Shown piece by piece: positions 1-5,273 of a DNA stretch of 5,273 bases. Source of the DNA: Sphingobacteriales bacterium. Lineage in GTDB: Bacteria; Bacteroidota; Bacteroidia; Chitinophagales; Chitinophagaceae. Numbering within the stretch: the first letter of the stretch is position 1; every line of letters starts with the position of its first letter. The stretch covers positions 753 to 6,025 of the forward strand of contig JAHEFC010000252.1 in NCBI GenBank assembly GCA_024640385.1, written 5' to 3'. The translations under genes and the position numbers were made by a program. A model generated the notes under the pieces. That model made no database searches and was not told the DNA's origin. It was given only the letters and a program-made list of their open reading frames with translations.

Positions 1-144
1 GATATGTTGGGCATCAACCATGAATTCAAGCCGAGGTTTCTCAGGCAGTATGCAGACCTCTATCAAGTGATGACCGGAGCAGTTCAGCATTATATCAGGG
101 ATGTGAAAGCGAAAGATTTTCCAAATGATCAGGAGCAGTATTAA
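1..144 (+). CDS. panB: PanB, 3-methyl-2-oxobutanoate hydroxymethyltransferase (C-terminal 47 codons only)
   Basis: Partial gene: the frame is open from the left edge and ends at TAA 142-144. The 47 visible residues begin [17 protein letters not shown] and end in [11 protein letters not shown] recognise this as the C-terminal end of Bacteroidota PanB: a DMLG(I/L) stretch, a PRFLRxY segment, a helix with AVxxYIxDVK, then a short tail rich in D, P and E. PanB transfers a hydroxymethyl group from 5,10-methylene-tetrahydrofolate to 2-oxoisovalerate, giving ketopantoate, the first committed step of pantothenate and CoA synthesis in the cytoplasm. The metal- and substrate-binding residues lie upstream of the window, so the call rests on C-terminal similarity from memory. 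Transcription probably ends in the hairpin region just downstream (155-208), but this is inferred. Confidence 0.85.
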   Translation, partial: DMLGINHEFKPRFLRQYADLYQVMTGAVQHYIRDVKAKDFPNDQEQY

Positions 145-154
145 TTAGATAGAC

Positions 155-208
155 AGAGAGGAAGAGAGTAAGAGAGGAAGAATTCTGGCTCTCTTTCTCT
201 CTGACTCT
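155..208. repeat. GA/CT-rich imperfect inverted repeat after panB
   Basis: The panB-ALDH gap switches from almost pure purine (155-180) to almost pure pyrimidine (189-202) on the top strand. Bases 165-180 pair with 193-208 over 16 positions, with one A/G mismatch (170/203) and one G-U wobble (177/196), around a 12-base loop. The first 15 bases, AGAGAGGAAGAGAGT (155-169), recur identically at 4096-4110 after the DinB gene. The position 10 bases after the panB stop suggests a 3' UTR hairpin, possibly a weak terminator, but no clean T-tract follows. It may equally be a copy of a dispersed intergenic repeat family. No function is assigned. Confidence 0.6.
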
Positions 209-255
209 TTGGCACTCTAATTGACGTAACTTCGCCCCCTCAAAATGATTGAATT

Positions 256-1779
256 ATGTCTTTCCTGGAACAACTCGGGATAGCTTCCCATAATCACGGC
301 CTTTCCACCGGCCAGCACTGGCTGGGATCTACCGGCGCTTCTATCGTTTCTTATTCACCTGTTGACGGTCAGCCTATTTCATCGGTATTCACTGCAGACC
401 GGGAATCTTATGACTCATTGATCTCAAAAGCTGAGGAAGCCTTCCTGGAGTGGAGAACCTGGCCGGCGCCCCGTAGAGGTGAAATTGTAAGGCAGTTAGG
501 TAACAAGCTCCGCGAATACAAAGAGCCCCTGGGCAAACTGGTATCCTGGGAAATGGGTAAAAGCCTGCAGGAAGGACTGGGGGAAGTACAGGAAATGATA
601 GACATCTGTGATTTTGCCGTTGGCTTGTCAAGGCAACTCTATGGACTAACCATGCATAGTGAAAGACCCGGCCACAGGATGTACGAGCAGTGGCATCCAT
701 TGGGTGTTACAGGAATCATATCGGCATTCAATTTTCCCGTAGCGGTCTGGAGCTGGAATGCAGCCATTGCCTGGGTTTGCGGTGATGTTTGTGTTTGGAA
801 ACCTTCTGAGAAAACACCGCTTTGCGCCATAGCCTGTCAGAAGATCACCGCGGAAGTTTTCAGGGAGAATAATGTTCCCGAAGGTGTGAGTTGTATAGTT
901 ATAGGAGGAAGGGAAACCGGCGAATGGCTGGCAGCAGATTCGCGCATTCCATTGATATCTGCCACGGGTTCAACCAGGATGGGTAAGGCAGTTGGAGCTG
1001 CTGTAGCAGGAAGGATGGGACGGAGCCTGCTTGAACTGGGAGGCAACAATGCCATCATTATCTCCGATTCGGCAGACCTCGAAATGTCTGTCATAGGGGC
1101 CGTATTCGGAGCTGTGGGAACTGCAGGTCAAAGATGTACTTCCACCAGGAGACTGATTATCCAGGAATCGGTGTACGACAAATTCACGGGCATGCTGAAA
1201 AAAGCATACGCCCAGTTAAAGATCGGGGATCCACTGGATCAACATAACCATGTTGGGCCATTGATAGATAAAGATGCGGTGGCCATGTATTTGAAAGCTG
1301 TAGATCAGTGCCGTGCCGAAGGAGGCCGATTCCTGGTAGAACCGGGTGTTTTGTCCGGTGCGGGTTATGAAAGCGGATGCTATGTAAAACCCTGCATCGC
1401 TGAAGTTGAGCCGGAATTCGGGATCGTAAAACATGAAACCTTTGCGCCCATTTTGTATGTAATGAAGTACAAAACGCTGGAGGAAGCTGTTGCCATTCAG
1501 AATGGAGTTCCCCAGGGACTTTCATCAGCTATCATGACCCTCAACCTTCGTGAAGCTGAATATTTCCTCTCTCATACGGGTAGCGATTGTGGCATAGCCA
1601 ATGTCAATATTGGCACCAGCGGAGCAGAGATAGGCGGCGCTTTTGGAGGTGAAAAAGAAACCGGCGGCGGAAGGGAAAGCGGCAGTGATGCCTGGAAACT
1701 TTATATGCGCAGGCAGACCAATACGATCAATTATTCAAATAAATTGCCCTTGGCTCAGGGTATCAAATTTGAGCTATAA
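256..1779 (+). CDS. ALDH7-family (antiquitin-like) NAD-dependent aldehyde dehydrogenase, probable L-aminoadipate-semialdehyde dehydrogenase
   Basis: Complete 507-residue aldehyde dehydrogenase, full length for the family. Visible landmarks, in order: the AFNFPVAVW segment with the oxyanion-hole Asn159; cofactor-site Lys182 in VWKPSEKTP; the Rossmann GSTRMG motif (238-243); general base Glu260 in LLELGGNN; nucleophile Cys294 in GQRCTSTRR; and Glu394/Phe396 in the ETFAP motif. The GEVQEMIDICDFAVGLSR segment, Arg293 beside the nucleophile, and the C-terminal GGAFGGEKETGGGRESGSD run ending in PLAQGIKFEL are characteristic of ALDH7 (human ALDH7A1, bacterial AmaB/Pcd). In that family the usual substrate is alpha-aminoadipate semialdehyde or its cyclic form P6C, in lysine breakdown. 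The protein is cytosolic with no signal peptide. The KPSEKTP loop is of the general ALDH type, not the KGAPTTSL that I recall for human ALDH7A1, so substrate is less sure than family. The ATG at 256 is chosen because the N-terminus then aligns with the family's usual FLxxLGI opening. No clear Shine-Dalgarno is seen. No lysine-pathway gene is adjacent to support the role. Confidence 0.92.
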   Translation: MSFLEQLGIASHNHGLSTGQHWLGSTGASIVSYSPVDGQPISSVFTADRESYDSLISKAEEAFLEWRTWPAPRRGEIVRQLGNKLREYKEPLGKLVSWEMGKSLQEGLGEVQEMIDICDFAVGLSRQLYGLTMHSERPGHRMYEQWHPLGVTGIISAFNFPVAVWSWNAAIAWVCGDVCVWKPSEKTPLCAIACQKITAEVFRENNVPEGVSCIVIGGRETGEWLAADSRIPLISATGSTRMGKAVGAAVAGRMGRSLLELGGNNAIIISDSADLEMSVIGAVFGAVGTAGQRCTSTRRLIIQESVYDKFTGMLKKAYAQLKIGDPLDQHNHVGPLIDKDAVAMYLKAVDQCRAEGGRFLVEPGVLSGAGYESGCYVKPCIAEVEPEFGIVKHETFAPILYVMKYKTLEEAVAIQNGVPQGLSSAIMTLNLREAEYFLSHTGSDCGIANVNIGTSGAEIGGAFGGEKETGGGRESGSDAWKLYMRRQTNTINYSNKLPLAQGIKFEL

Positions 1780-1833
1780 CTGTAAAAATCTGCCAAAATC
1801 CATGAACGGCCGGTAAATAACCAGCTCTAATGC

Positions 1834-1841
1834 TATTTTTG
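1834..1841 (+). promoter_or_regulatory. Bacteroidota-type -7 element (TATTTTTG) upstream of the S8 protease gene
   Basis: TATTTTTG matches the Bacteroidota primary-sigma -7 consensus TAnnTTTG at all six defined positions. Transcription would start about 7 bases downstream, near 1848, leaving a leader of roughly 14 bases before the ATG at 1862. No good TTG or TTTG -33 element is found at the usual spacing upstream, so it rests on the -7 box and its position in the only gap (1780-1861) before the S8-DinB pair. That gap holds nothing else I can name. Confidence 0.45.
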
Positions 1842-1861
1842 TGCGTAAACTTTAATTTAGT

Positions 1862-3583
1862 ATGACCCTGCGTTGTTTAGTAGCATGCTCTGCTCTGCTT
1901 GCCCTGCCCTATTTATCCGAAGCCCAGAAATCTATTAAGGAAGTCCCCAAAGGATGGCATCTCCTTGATATCAAGCAAGATGGCTTCTATGGTATTGGTG
2001 CAGATAAGGCTTACAGCACCCTTCTGAAAGACAAAAAGCCAAAACAGGAAGTGATCGTTGCCATCATCGACTCCGGCATCGACACTACCCACGAAGACCT
2101 CAGGCCTGTGCTCTGGCTGAATAAAAAAGAAATTCCGGGTAATAATATTGACGATGACGGAAATGGTTACGTGGATGATATTCACGGCTGGAATTTCCTG
2201 GGGAATAAAGACGGCCGGAATGTTGGCAAAGATAGCTATGAGGCTGCCCGTATGTATTATCGATATAAGCCCAAATTTGAAAATATCGCAGATACCGCCA
2301 GCCTGAGCCCCGAAGAAAAAGACCAATACCGGCTCTATCTTAAAGCAAAATACCAGATCGAAACGCAGGGTAAAGAGGCATCTCTTACCGTTATGCTGAT
2401 GAAGAATGTAGTAGAAAGGGTGCCTTTTGCTGACAGTGTGATCAGGACTGCCTGGGGCAAAGAGATCTATACGGGTGACCAGTTGCTTGGTTTCAAGCCC
2501 GCCAACATGGAACAAAACAGGGCCAAAAGCCTGATGCTTGGCCTGTTCCAGTCTACCGAAGAAACTGAATATACCAACAAAAGACTGGTAACCGAGATCA
2601 AAGAATATTACGACAGGGAAAAAGGCAAGGTGGATATCATGGAAGCCCCCCCGGTAGATTACCGTAATTCTGTCGTTGGTGATAATTATGAAGATATCAA
2701 TGACCGATACTATGGTAATAATGATATCATGGGAACCGACCCCAGGCACGGAACGCATGTGGCGGGTATTATCGGCGCCAAAAGAGATAACGGGAAAGGC
2801 ATTGACGGGGTGGCCAACAACGTGAAACTGATGATCCTGAGAGCAGTTCCTGATGGTGACGAGCATGATAAGGATATTGCCAACGCGATCAGGTATGCCA
2901 CTGAGAATGGCGCCAAAGTGATCAATATGAGTTTTGGTAAAAGTTTTTCCCCTCACAAAAAATGGGTTGACGATGCGGTGCAATTTGCCGAAAGCAAAGG
3001 CGTATTGCTGGTGCACGCTGCAGGAAATGAATCAGCAAATCTTGACTCTGTTGACAATTATCCAAACCCGGTAAACACCGAGTTGAACAAAAGAGCAACA
3101 AACTGGATCACAGTTGGTGCGAGCGGACCTACCGAATCCAAGCTAGTCCCCTATTTCTCCAATTACAGTAAACATGAAGTGGATGTTTTTGCCCCCGGCT
3201 CAAGTATCTATTCTTCTGTACCCGGAGGAAATCAATACGATAATGAAGATGGAACCAGTATGGCCAGTCCCGTGGTTGCAGGTCTTGCTGCATTGATCCT
3301 GTCTTACTATCCTGATCTTACACCGGCACAGGTGAAAGCGTCAATAGAAAAATCTGCCAACCCCATGGAGATCAAGGTAGCTAAACCCGTGCGTGGTGGA
3401 GCTGAGGAGAATGCTTCCATGGTTCCGTTCTCTATGTTGAGTAAGTCAGGCGGGGTTGTCAATGCATATGAAGCGATCAAGCTGGCAGATGCTGCCTCTA
3501 AAGCCAAATCAACCAGCACGGAAAAGCCAAAACAGGCACCATTACCTAAATCAACTATCAAGAAAGCTCCTGTAAAAGGATAA
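1862..3583 (+). CDS. Secreted subtilisin-like serine protease (S8 family) with a large Asp-His insertion
   Basis: 573-residue S8 peptidase carrying the complete catalytic set: Asp70 in AIIDSGIDTTHEDL, His296 in RHGTHVAG, oxyanion-hole Asn389 in HAAGNES, and Ser466 in DGTSMASPVVAG. Residues 1-21 look like a type I signal peptide: Arg4, a hydrophobic stretch of about 14 residues, then SEA before Gln22. The product should therefore act in the periplasm or outside the cell. An acidic DDDGNGYVDD loop (97-106) resembles a calcium-binding loop. Between about 124 and 285 lies a long, charged, mainly helical-looking insert, so Asp and His are 226 residues apart, far more than in plain subtilisins; I recall similar inserts in other Bacteroidota S8 proteins. 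The last 28 residues form a Lys/Pro/Thr-rich tail. No type IX secretion sorting domain is recognisable at the C-terminus. An in-frame TAA sits three codons before the ATG, so no upstream start is possible. It is followed after 1 base by the DinB-family gene. The physiological substrate is unknown. Confidence 0.93.
   Translation: MTLRCLVACSALLALPYLSEAQKSIKEVPKGWHLLDIKQDGFYGIGADKAYSTLLKDKKPKQEVIVAIIDSGIDTTHEDLRPVLWLNKKEIPGNNIDDDGNGYVDDIHGWNFLGNKDGRNVGKDSYEAARMYYRYKPKFENIADTASLSPEEKDQYRLYLKAKYQIETQGKEASLTVMLMKNVVERVPFADSVIRTAWGKEIYTGDQLLGFKPANMEQNRAKSLMLGLFQSTEETEYTNKRLVTEIKEYYDREKGKVDIMEAPPVDYRNSVVGDNYEDINDRYYGNNDIMGTDPRHGTHVAGIIGAKRDNGKGIDGVANNVKLMILRAVPDGDEHDKDIANAIRYATENGAKVINMSFGKSFSPHKKWVDDAVQFAESKGVLLVHAAGNESANLDSVDNYPNPVNTELNKRATNWITVGASGPTESKLVPYFSNYSKHEVDVFAPGSSIYSSVPGGNQYDNEDGTSMASPVVAGLAALILSYYPDLTPAQVKASIEKSANPMEIKVAKPVRGGAEENASMVPFSMLSKSGGVVNAYEAIKLADAASKAKSTSTEKPKQAPLPKSTIKKAPVKG
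3575..3580 (+). promoter_or_regulatory. Shine-Dalgarno-like site for the DinB-family gene, inside the end of the S8 gene
   Basis: AAAGGA lies 4 bases before the ATG at 3585 and overlaps the last codons of the S8 gene. With only one base between stop and start, this supports the chosen start and suggests translational coupling. It is the clearest ribosome-binding-like site I see in the window. Confidence 0.5.
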
Positions 3584-3584
3584 T

Positions 3585-4097
3585 ATGGCAAAACCACTTC
3601 CTTCAGAATATCCCTCGTTTTACGGGACTTATGTAAAGCTTGTACAGGATGATGATCTCATAAAGGTGTTACAGGCTTCCCTCAACGAAATGCATGAAAC
3701 CCTTGAATCTATCCCGGCGGCAACATTCGATTATGCCTATGCTGAAGGGAAATGGACGGTTAGTCAGCTGCTGCAGCACATGATAGATGCGGAACGAGTA
3801 TTTTCTTACAGGGCTATGGCTTTTGCAAGAGGAGAACAGCAGCAACTTCCCGGATTCGACGAGAATGAATATGCCGGGCTGGCCGATGTATCCGCCAGGA
3901 ATATTTCAGAAATGAAGGAGGAATTGATGACGCTCAGAAGATCCGTTTATTTCATGTTTAAAGGATTTACTGAACAGGACCTGTCGAGATCAGGTGTTGC
4001 CAATGGGAATCCTGTTACCGTAAATGCCCTTGGATACATTATTATCGGTCACGTAAGGCATCACTTTAACGTTATTAAGGAAAGATACCTTGGTTAG
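3585..4097 (+). CDS. DinB/YfiT-like metal-binding four-helix-bundle protein
   Basis: 170-residue protein of the DinB_2 superfamily, of typical length. It shows the expected pattern: an N-terminal helix followed by a GKWTVSQLLQHMIDAERVFSYR segment with His65, the subfamily motif LPGFDENEYA (88-97), a helix with EMKEELMTLRRSVYFMFKG, and a final helix with His156-x3-His160 in IIGHVRHHFNVIKERYL. His65, His156 and His160 should form the three-histidine metal site (Ni or Zn) known from Bacillus YfiT. Related proteins include thiol transferases for bacillithiol or mycothiol (BstA-like), but many members have no proven reaction, so I do not assign one. There is no signal peptide, so it is cytoplasmic, unlike the exported protease encoded one base upstream. 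The pair is almost certainly one transcript. The stop codon TAG overlaps the first two bases of the GA-rich repeat at 4096. Confidence 0.88.
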   Translation: MAKPLPSEYPSFYGTYVKLVQDDDLIKVLQASLNEMHETLESIPAATFDYAYAEGKWTVSQLLQHMIDAERVFSYRAMAFARGEQQQLPGFDENEYAGLADVSARNISEMKEELMTLRRSVYFMFKGFTEQDLSRSGVANGNPVTVNALGYIIIGHVRHHFNVIKERYLG

Positions 4098-4140
4098 AGA
4101 GGAAGAGAGTCGGCGGGACTGAGAGACTGAGTTACTCTCT
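4096..4140. repeat. GA-rich intergenic element, second copy, after the DinB gene
   Basis: It begins with AGAGAGGAAGAGAGT (4096-4110), identical to 155-169. Bases 4104-4110 (AGAGAGT) pair perfectly with 4134-4140 (ACTCTCT). Inside the loop, AGTC (4108-4111) can pair instead with GACT (4117-4120), and GACTGAG is repeated directly at 4117 and 4125. The DinB stop codon uses the first two bases of the element; without it, translation would run on to TGA at 4128-4130. Like the copy after panB, it sits exactly at a gene's 3' end. No T-tract follows, so a terminator role is uncertain. Confidence 0.6.
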
Positions 4141-4141
4141 A

Positions 4142-4191
4142 TCACATTTCATTTCCCACATTCATCACATTTATCACATTCACCACATTAA
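4142..4191. repeat. Degenerate 9-bp tandem repeat, consensus (T/C)CACATT(C/T)A
   Basis: Four contiguous 9-base units run from 4156 to 4191: CCACATTCA, TCACATTTA, TCACATTCA, CCACATTAA. A fifth unit, TCACATTTC (4142-4150), stands 5 bases upstream. The last unit also forms the outer part of the left arm of the downstream palindrome, so repeat and terminator are fused. It is a minisatellite-like intergenic array with no coding potential; its role is unknown. Confidence 0.7.
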
Positions 4192-4230
4192 ATAAAAAGA
4201 GGGCTTCGGCCCTCTTTTTATTTAATGTGG
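4183..4230. terminator. Bidirectional terminator: perfect 22-bp stem with TTCG loop
   Basis: Bases 4183-4204 are the exact reverse complement of 4209-4230, enclosing TTCG. The GC core closes as C(UUCG)G in plus-strand RNA, an unusually stable tetraloop, and is flanked by an A-tract on one side and TTTTTATTT on the other, so it has intrinsic-terminator form on either strand. It lies between the convergent DinB and S41 genes and should stop both. The outer 7-8 pairs come from the last unit of the 9-bp repeat. Confidence 0.88.
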
Positions 4231-4251
4231 GCCGAAGCCCTCTTTTTATTT
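4190..4251. repeat. Overlapping perfect 23-bp inverted repeat using a duplicated terminator arm
   Basis: Bases 4190-4212 are the exact reverse complement of 4229-4251, with a 16-base spacer. This works because the arm GCCCTCTTTTTATTT is present twice, at 4209-4223 and 4237-4251, while its partner AAATAAAAAGAGGGC occurs once, at 4190-4204. The second arm is preceded by GGGCCGAA, so GGGCCGAAGCCC (4229-4240) is a flipped version of the GGGCTTCGGCCC core (4201-4212) and forms its own small hairpin followed by TCTTTTTATTT. The S41 stop codon (4246-4248) lies within the second arm. Confidence 0.8.
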
Positions 4252-5273
4252 GTTCTTTGCCAGCGCTGTTTGTTTTATCATGTCATCCATCACCCTAACA
4301 CTTTCATTAAGGTAAATGTCTTTACTAAGCGATTTCATCCATTGTTTTCTTCTTTCCAGTTTATCATTGTCTTCCGCCAGTCTTTTTTCATCACCCGGCA
4401 TTAATGATAACCCAAGAGAATCAGTGGTTTTATTGATCTCATCGATCTTTTTGATCGCAGCCCTGATCTCTTTTTGCTCGGCTTTGTATTTCACTAGGTT
4501 CAGTGAATAGACCTTGTCGTTCATCTTCTCCAGTTTGGCCACTGTTTCCTTTATGGTGTTGAAAGATGGACTTGTGTTGATCCTTTGTTCACTGGTTTGA
4601 AGAACACTTGTTTTATCATACCAGGTTTTAGAAGTATTGTAGGTAGCCTTTTGGATCTCATCCCAGGGAAGGGCATCCGGATTATCTTTTTCCCTGTACT
4701 TAAGGTACTCGAACTGATCGGGAATTACAATATCCGGCGTTACGCCTTTCAGCTGAGTTGACCCGCCATTGATCCTGTAAAATTTCTGGAGGGTAAGTTT
4801 AACCGTTCCAAGATCAGAAGAAGCACTACTTGCTGTAAACGGCCCAACATTATTTCCGTCAAGACCTATGTTCCGCTGCACAGTGCCCTTTCCATAAGTG
4901 GAAGTACTTCCTATGATGATACCTCTTTTATAATCCTGTATGGCAGCCGCAAAGATCTCAGAAGCTGATGCAGAGAATTCGTTCACCATCACTGCAAGTG
5001 GTCCGTCATATAAAACGGTTTTATCCCTGTCCCTCAGAACGTTTGGATTGCCATCCCTGTCTTTCACCTGTACTATGGGGCCTTCTTCAATAAAGAAACC
5101 TACCATCTGTACTACATCATACAAAGATCCACCGCCGTTGTTTCGGAGGTCCATTATGATTCCATCAATACCCTGTTCCTTGAGTTTGATGATCTCTCTT
5201 GCAACGTCCATGGCACTACGGGCACCGTTAGGCCTTTCCCAGTCTGCATAGAACTCAGGGAGAAATATATATC
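4246..5273 (-). CDS. prc: Prc/Tsp-like C-terminal processing protease (S41 family), N-terminus cut by window edge
   Basis: 341 visible C-terminal residues; the frame stays open to the right edge (residues YIFLPEFYADWERPNGARSA precede the first internal Met at 5211), so that Met is not the start. Features in order: IIMDLRNNGGGSL, the IDLRxNGGG strand of S41 proteases; EFSASASEIFAAA with the predicted nucleophile Ser (codon 4966-4968); TYGKGTVQ with catalytic Lys (codon 4888-4890); then LTLQKFYRINGGSTQLKGVTPDIVIP, close to E. coli Prc. After this comes NPDALPWDEIQKATY and a charged, helix-rich C-terminal domain like that of Prc/Tsp (DUF3340-type), ending KNK. Prc is a periplasmic Ser/Lys protease with a PDZ domain that degrades C-terminally tagged proteins and processes envelope proteins; the PDZ and signal peptide lie outside the window. 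The match to the E. coli Prc C-terminal domain favours Prc over the shorter CtpA group. Its TAA stop is inside the shared terminator region. Confidence 0.93.
   Translation of the reverse strand, partial: YIFLPEFYADWERPNGARSAMDVAREIIKLKEQGIDGIIMDLRNNGGGSLYDVVQMVGFFIEEGPIVQVKDRDGNPNVLRDRDKTVLYDGPLAVMVNEFSASASEIFAAAIQDYKRGIIIGSTSTYGKGTVQRNIGLDGNNVGPFTASSASSDLGTVKLTLQKFYRINGGSTQLKGVTPDIVIPDQFEYLKYREKDNPDALPWDEIQKATYNTSKTWYDKTSVLQTSEQRINTSPSFNTIKETVAKLEKMNDKVYSLNLVKYKAEQKEIRAAIKKIDEINKTTDSLGLSLMPGDEKRLAEDNDKLERRKQWMKSLSKDIYLNESVRVMDDMIKQTALAKNK

Noticed and set aside
208..234. Possible promoter for the ALDH gene (TTTG at 208-211, TAACTTCG at 227-234)
   Set aside because: The -7 box has one mismatch to TAnnTTTG and the 15-base spacing is shorter than usual, so it is too weak to annotate.
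245..283. 12-codon upstream frame (ATG 245, TAG 281) overlapping the ALDH start in another frame
   Set aside because: It is very short, lacks a clear RBS, and is expected by chance; a regulatory uORF cannot be supported from one sequence.
1184..1525. 113-codon minus-strand frame inside the ALDH gene
   Set aside because: It is a shadow of the ALDH coding frame, with no domain and no promoter- or RBS-like signal of its own.
1808..1815. CGGCCG palindrome in the ALDH-S8 gap as a terminator
   Set aside because: The stem is only a few bases and no T-tract follows.
1877..1888. Lipobox-like LVAC at residues 6-9 of the S8 protease
   Set aside because: Only five residues precede it, too few for a lipoprotein signal h-region, and an in-frame stop just upstream excludes a longer N-terminus. 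A type I signal cleaved after SEA fits better.
1913..3016. 367-codon open frame on the minus strand across the S8 gene
   Set aside because: It lies entirely antisense to a gene with a full catalytic triad and conserved motifs. Its translation is rich in F, I, H and V with no recognisable domain, as expected from the complement of Lys/Asp/Asn-rich codons.
4142..4191. CRISPR-like array
   Set aside because: The units are 9 bases and contiguous with no spacers, so this is a simple tandem repeat.
4940..5251. 103-codon plus-strand frame opposite the S41 protease
   Set aside because: It overlaps the catalytic Ser region of the S41 gene in antisense; its serine- and leucine-rich translation has no family resemblance.

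Overview
The window reads as a piece of a Bacteroidota chromosome, most likely Chitinophagaceae or a close relative. The evidence is the protein style (PanB tail, a subtilase with a long Asp-His insert, a Prc-type tail protease), a TAnnTTTG-type -7 box, generally weak Shine-Dalgarno signals, and moderate G+C. The family-level placement is inference. No plasmid, phage, IS, CRISPR, tRNA or rRNA signal is visible.

Layout. The left edge (1-144) is the last 47 codons of panB (pantothenate synthesis). A purine/pyrimidine-biased gap holding an imperfect hairpin (145-255) leads into a complete ALDH7-family (antiquitin-like) aldehyde dehydrogenase (256-1779). An 82-bp gap with a good -7 promoter element precedes a secreted subtilisin-like S8 protease (1862-3583). 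One base after its stop begins a DinB/YfiT-like metal-binding four-helix protein (3585-4097), so these two are almost certainly co-transcribed. The right part, on the minus strand, is the C-terminal half of a Prc/Tsp-type S41 periplasmic protease (4246 to the edge), convergent with the DinB gene.

The 148-bp convergent gap (4098-4245) is the most structured DNA here. It starts with a GA-rich element that shares 15 identical bases with the element after panB, continues with a 9-bp tandem repeat, and ends in a perfect 22-bp palindrome around a TTCG loop. A third copy of one palindrome arm gives a competing perfect 23-bp pairing. The S41 stop codon lies inside that last arm.

Functionally the genes are ordinary: vitamin B5 synthesis, aldehyde oxidation (probably lysine catabolism) and envelope proteolysis (S8 and Prc). 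I see no defence system, secondary-metabolite cluster or new multi-gene system. The intergenic repeats and the S8-DinB pairing are what deserve a second look.
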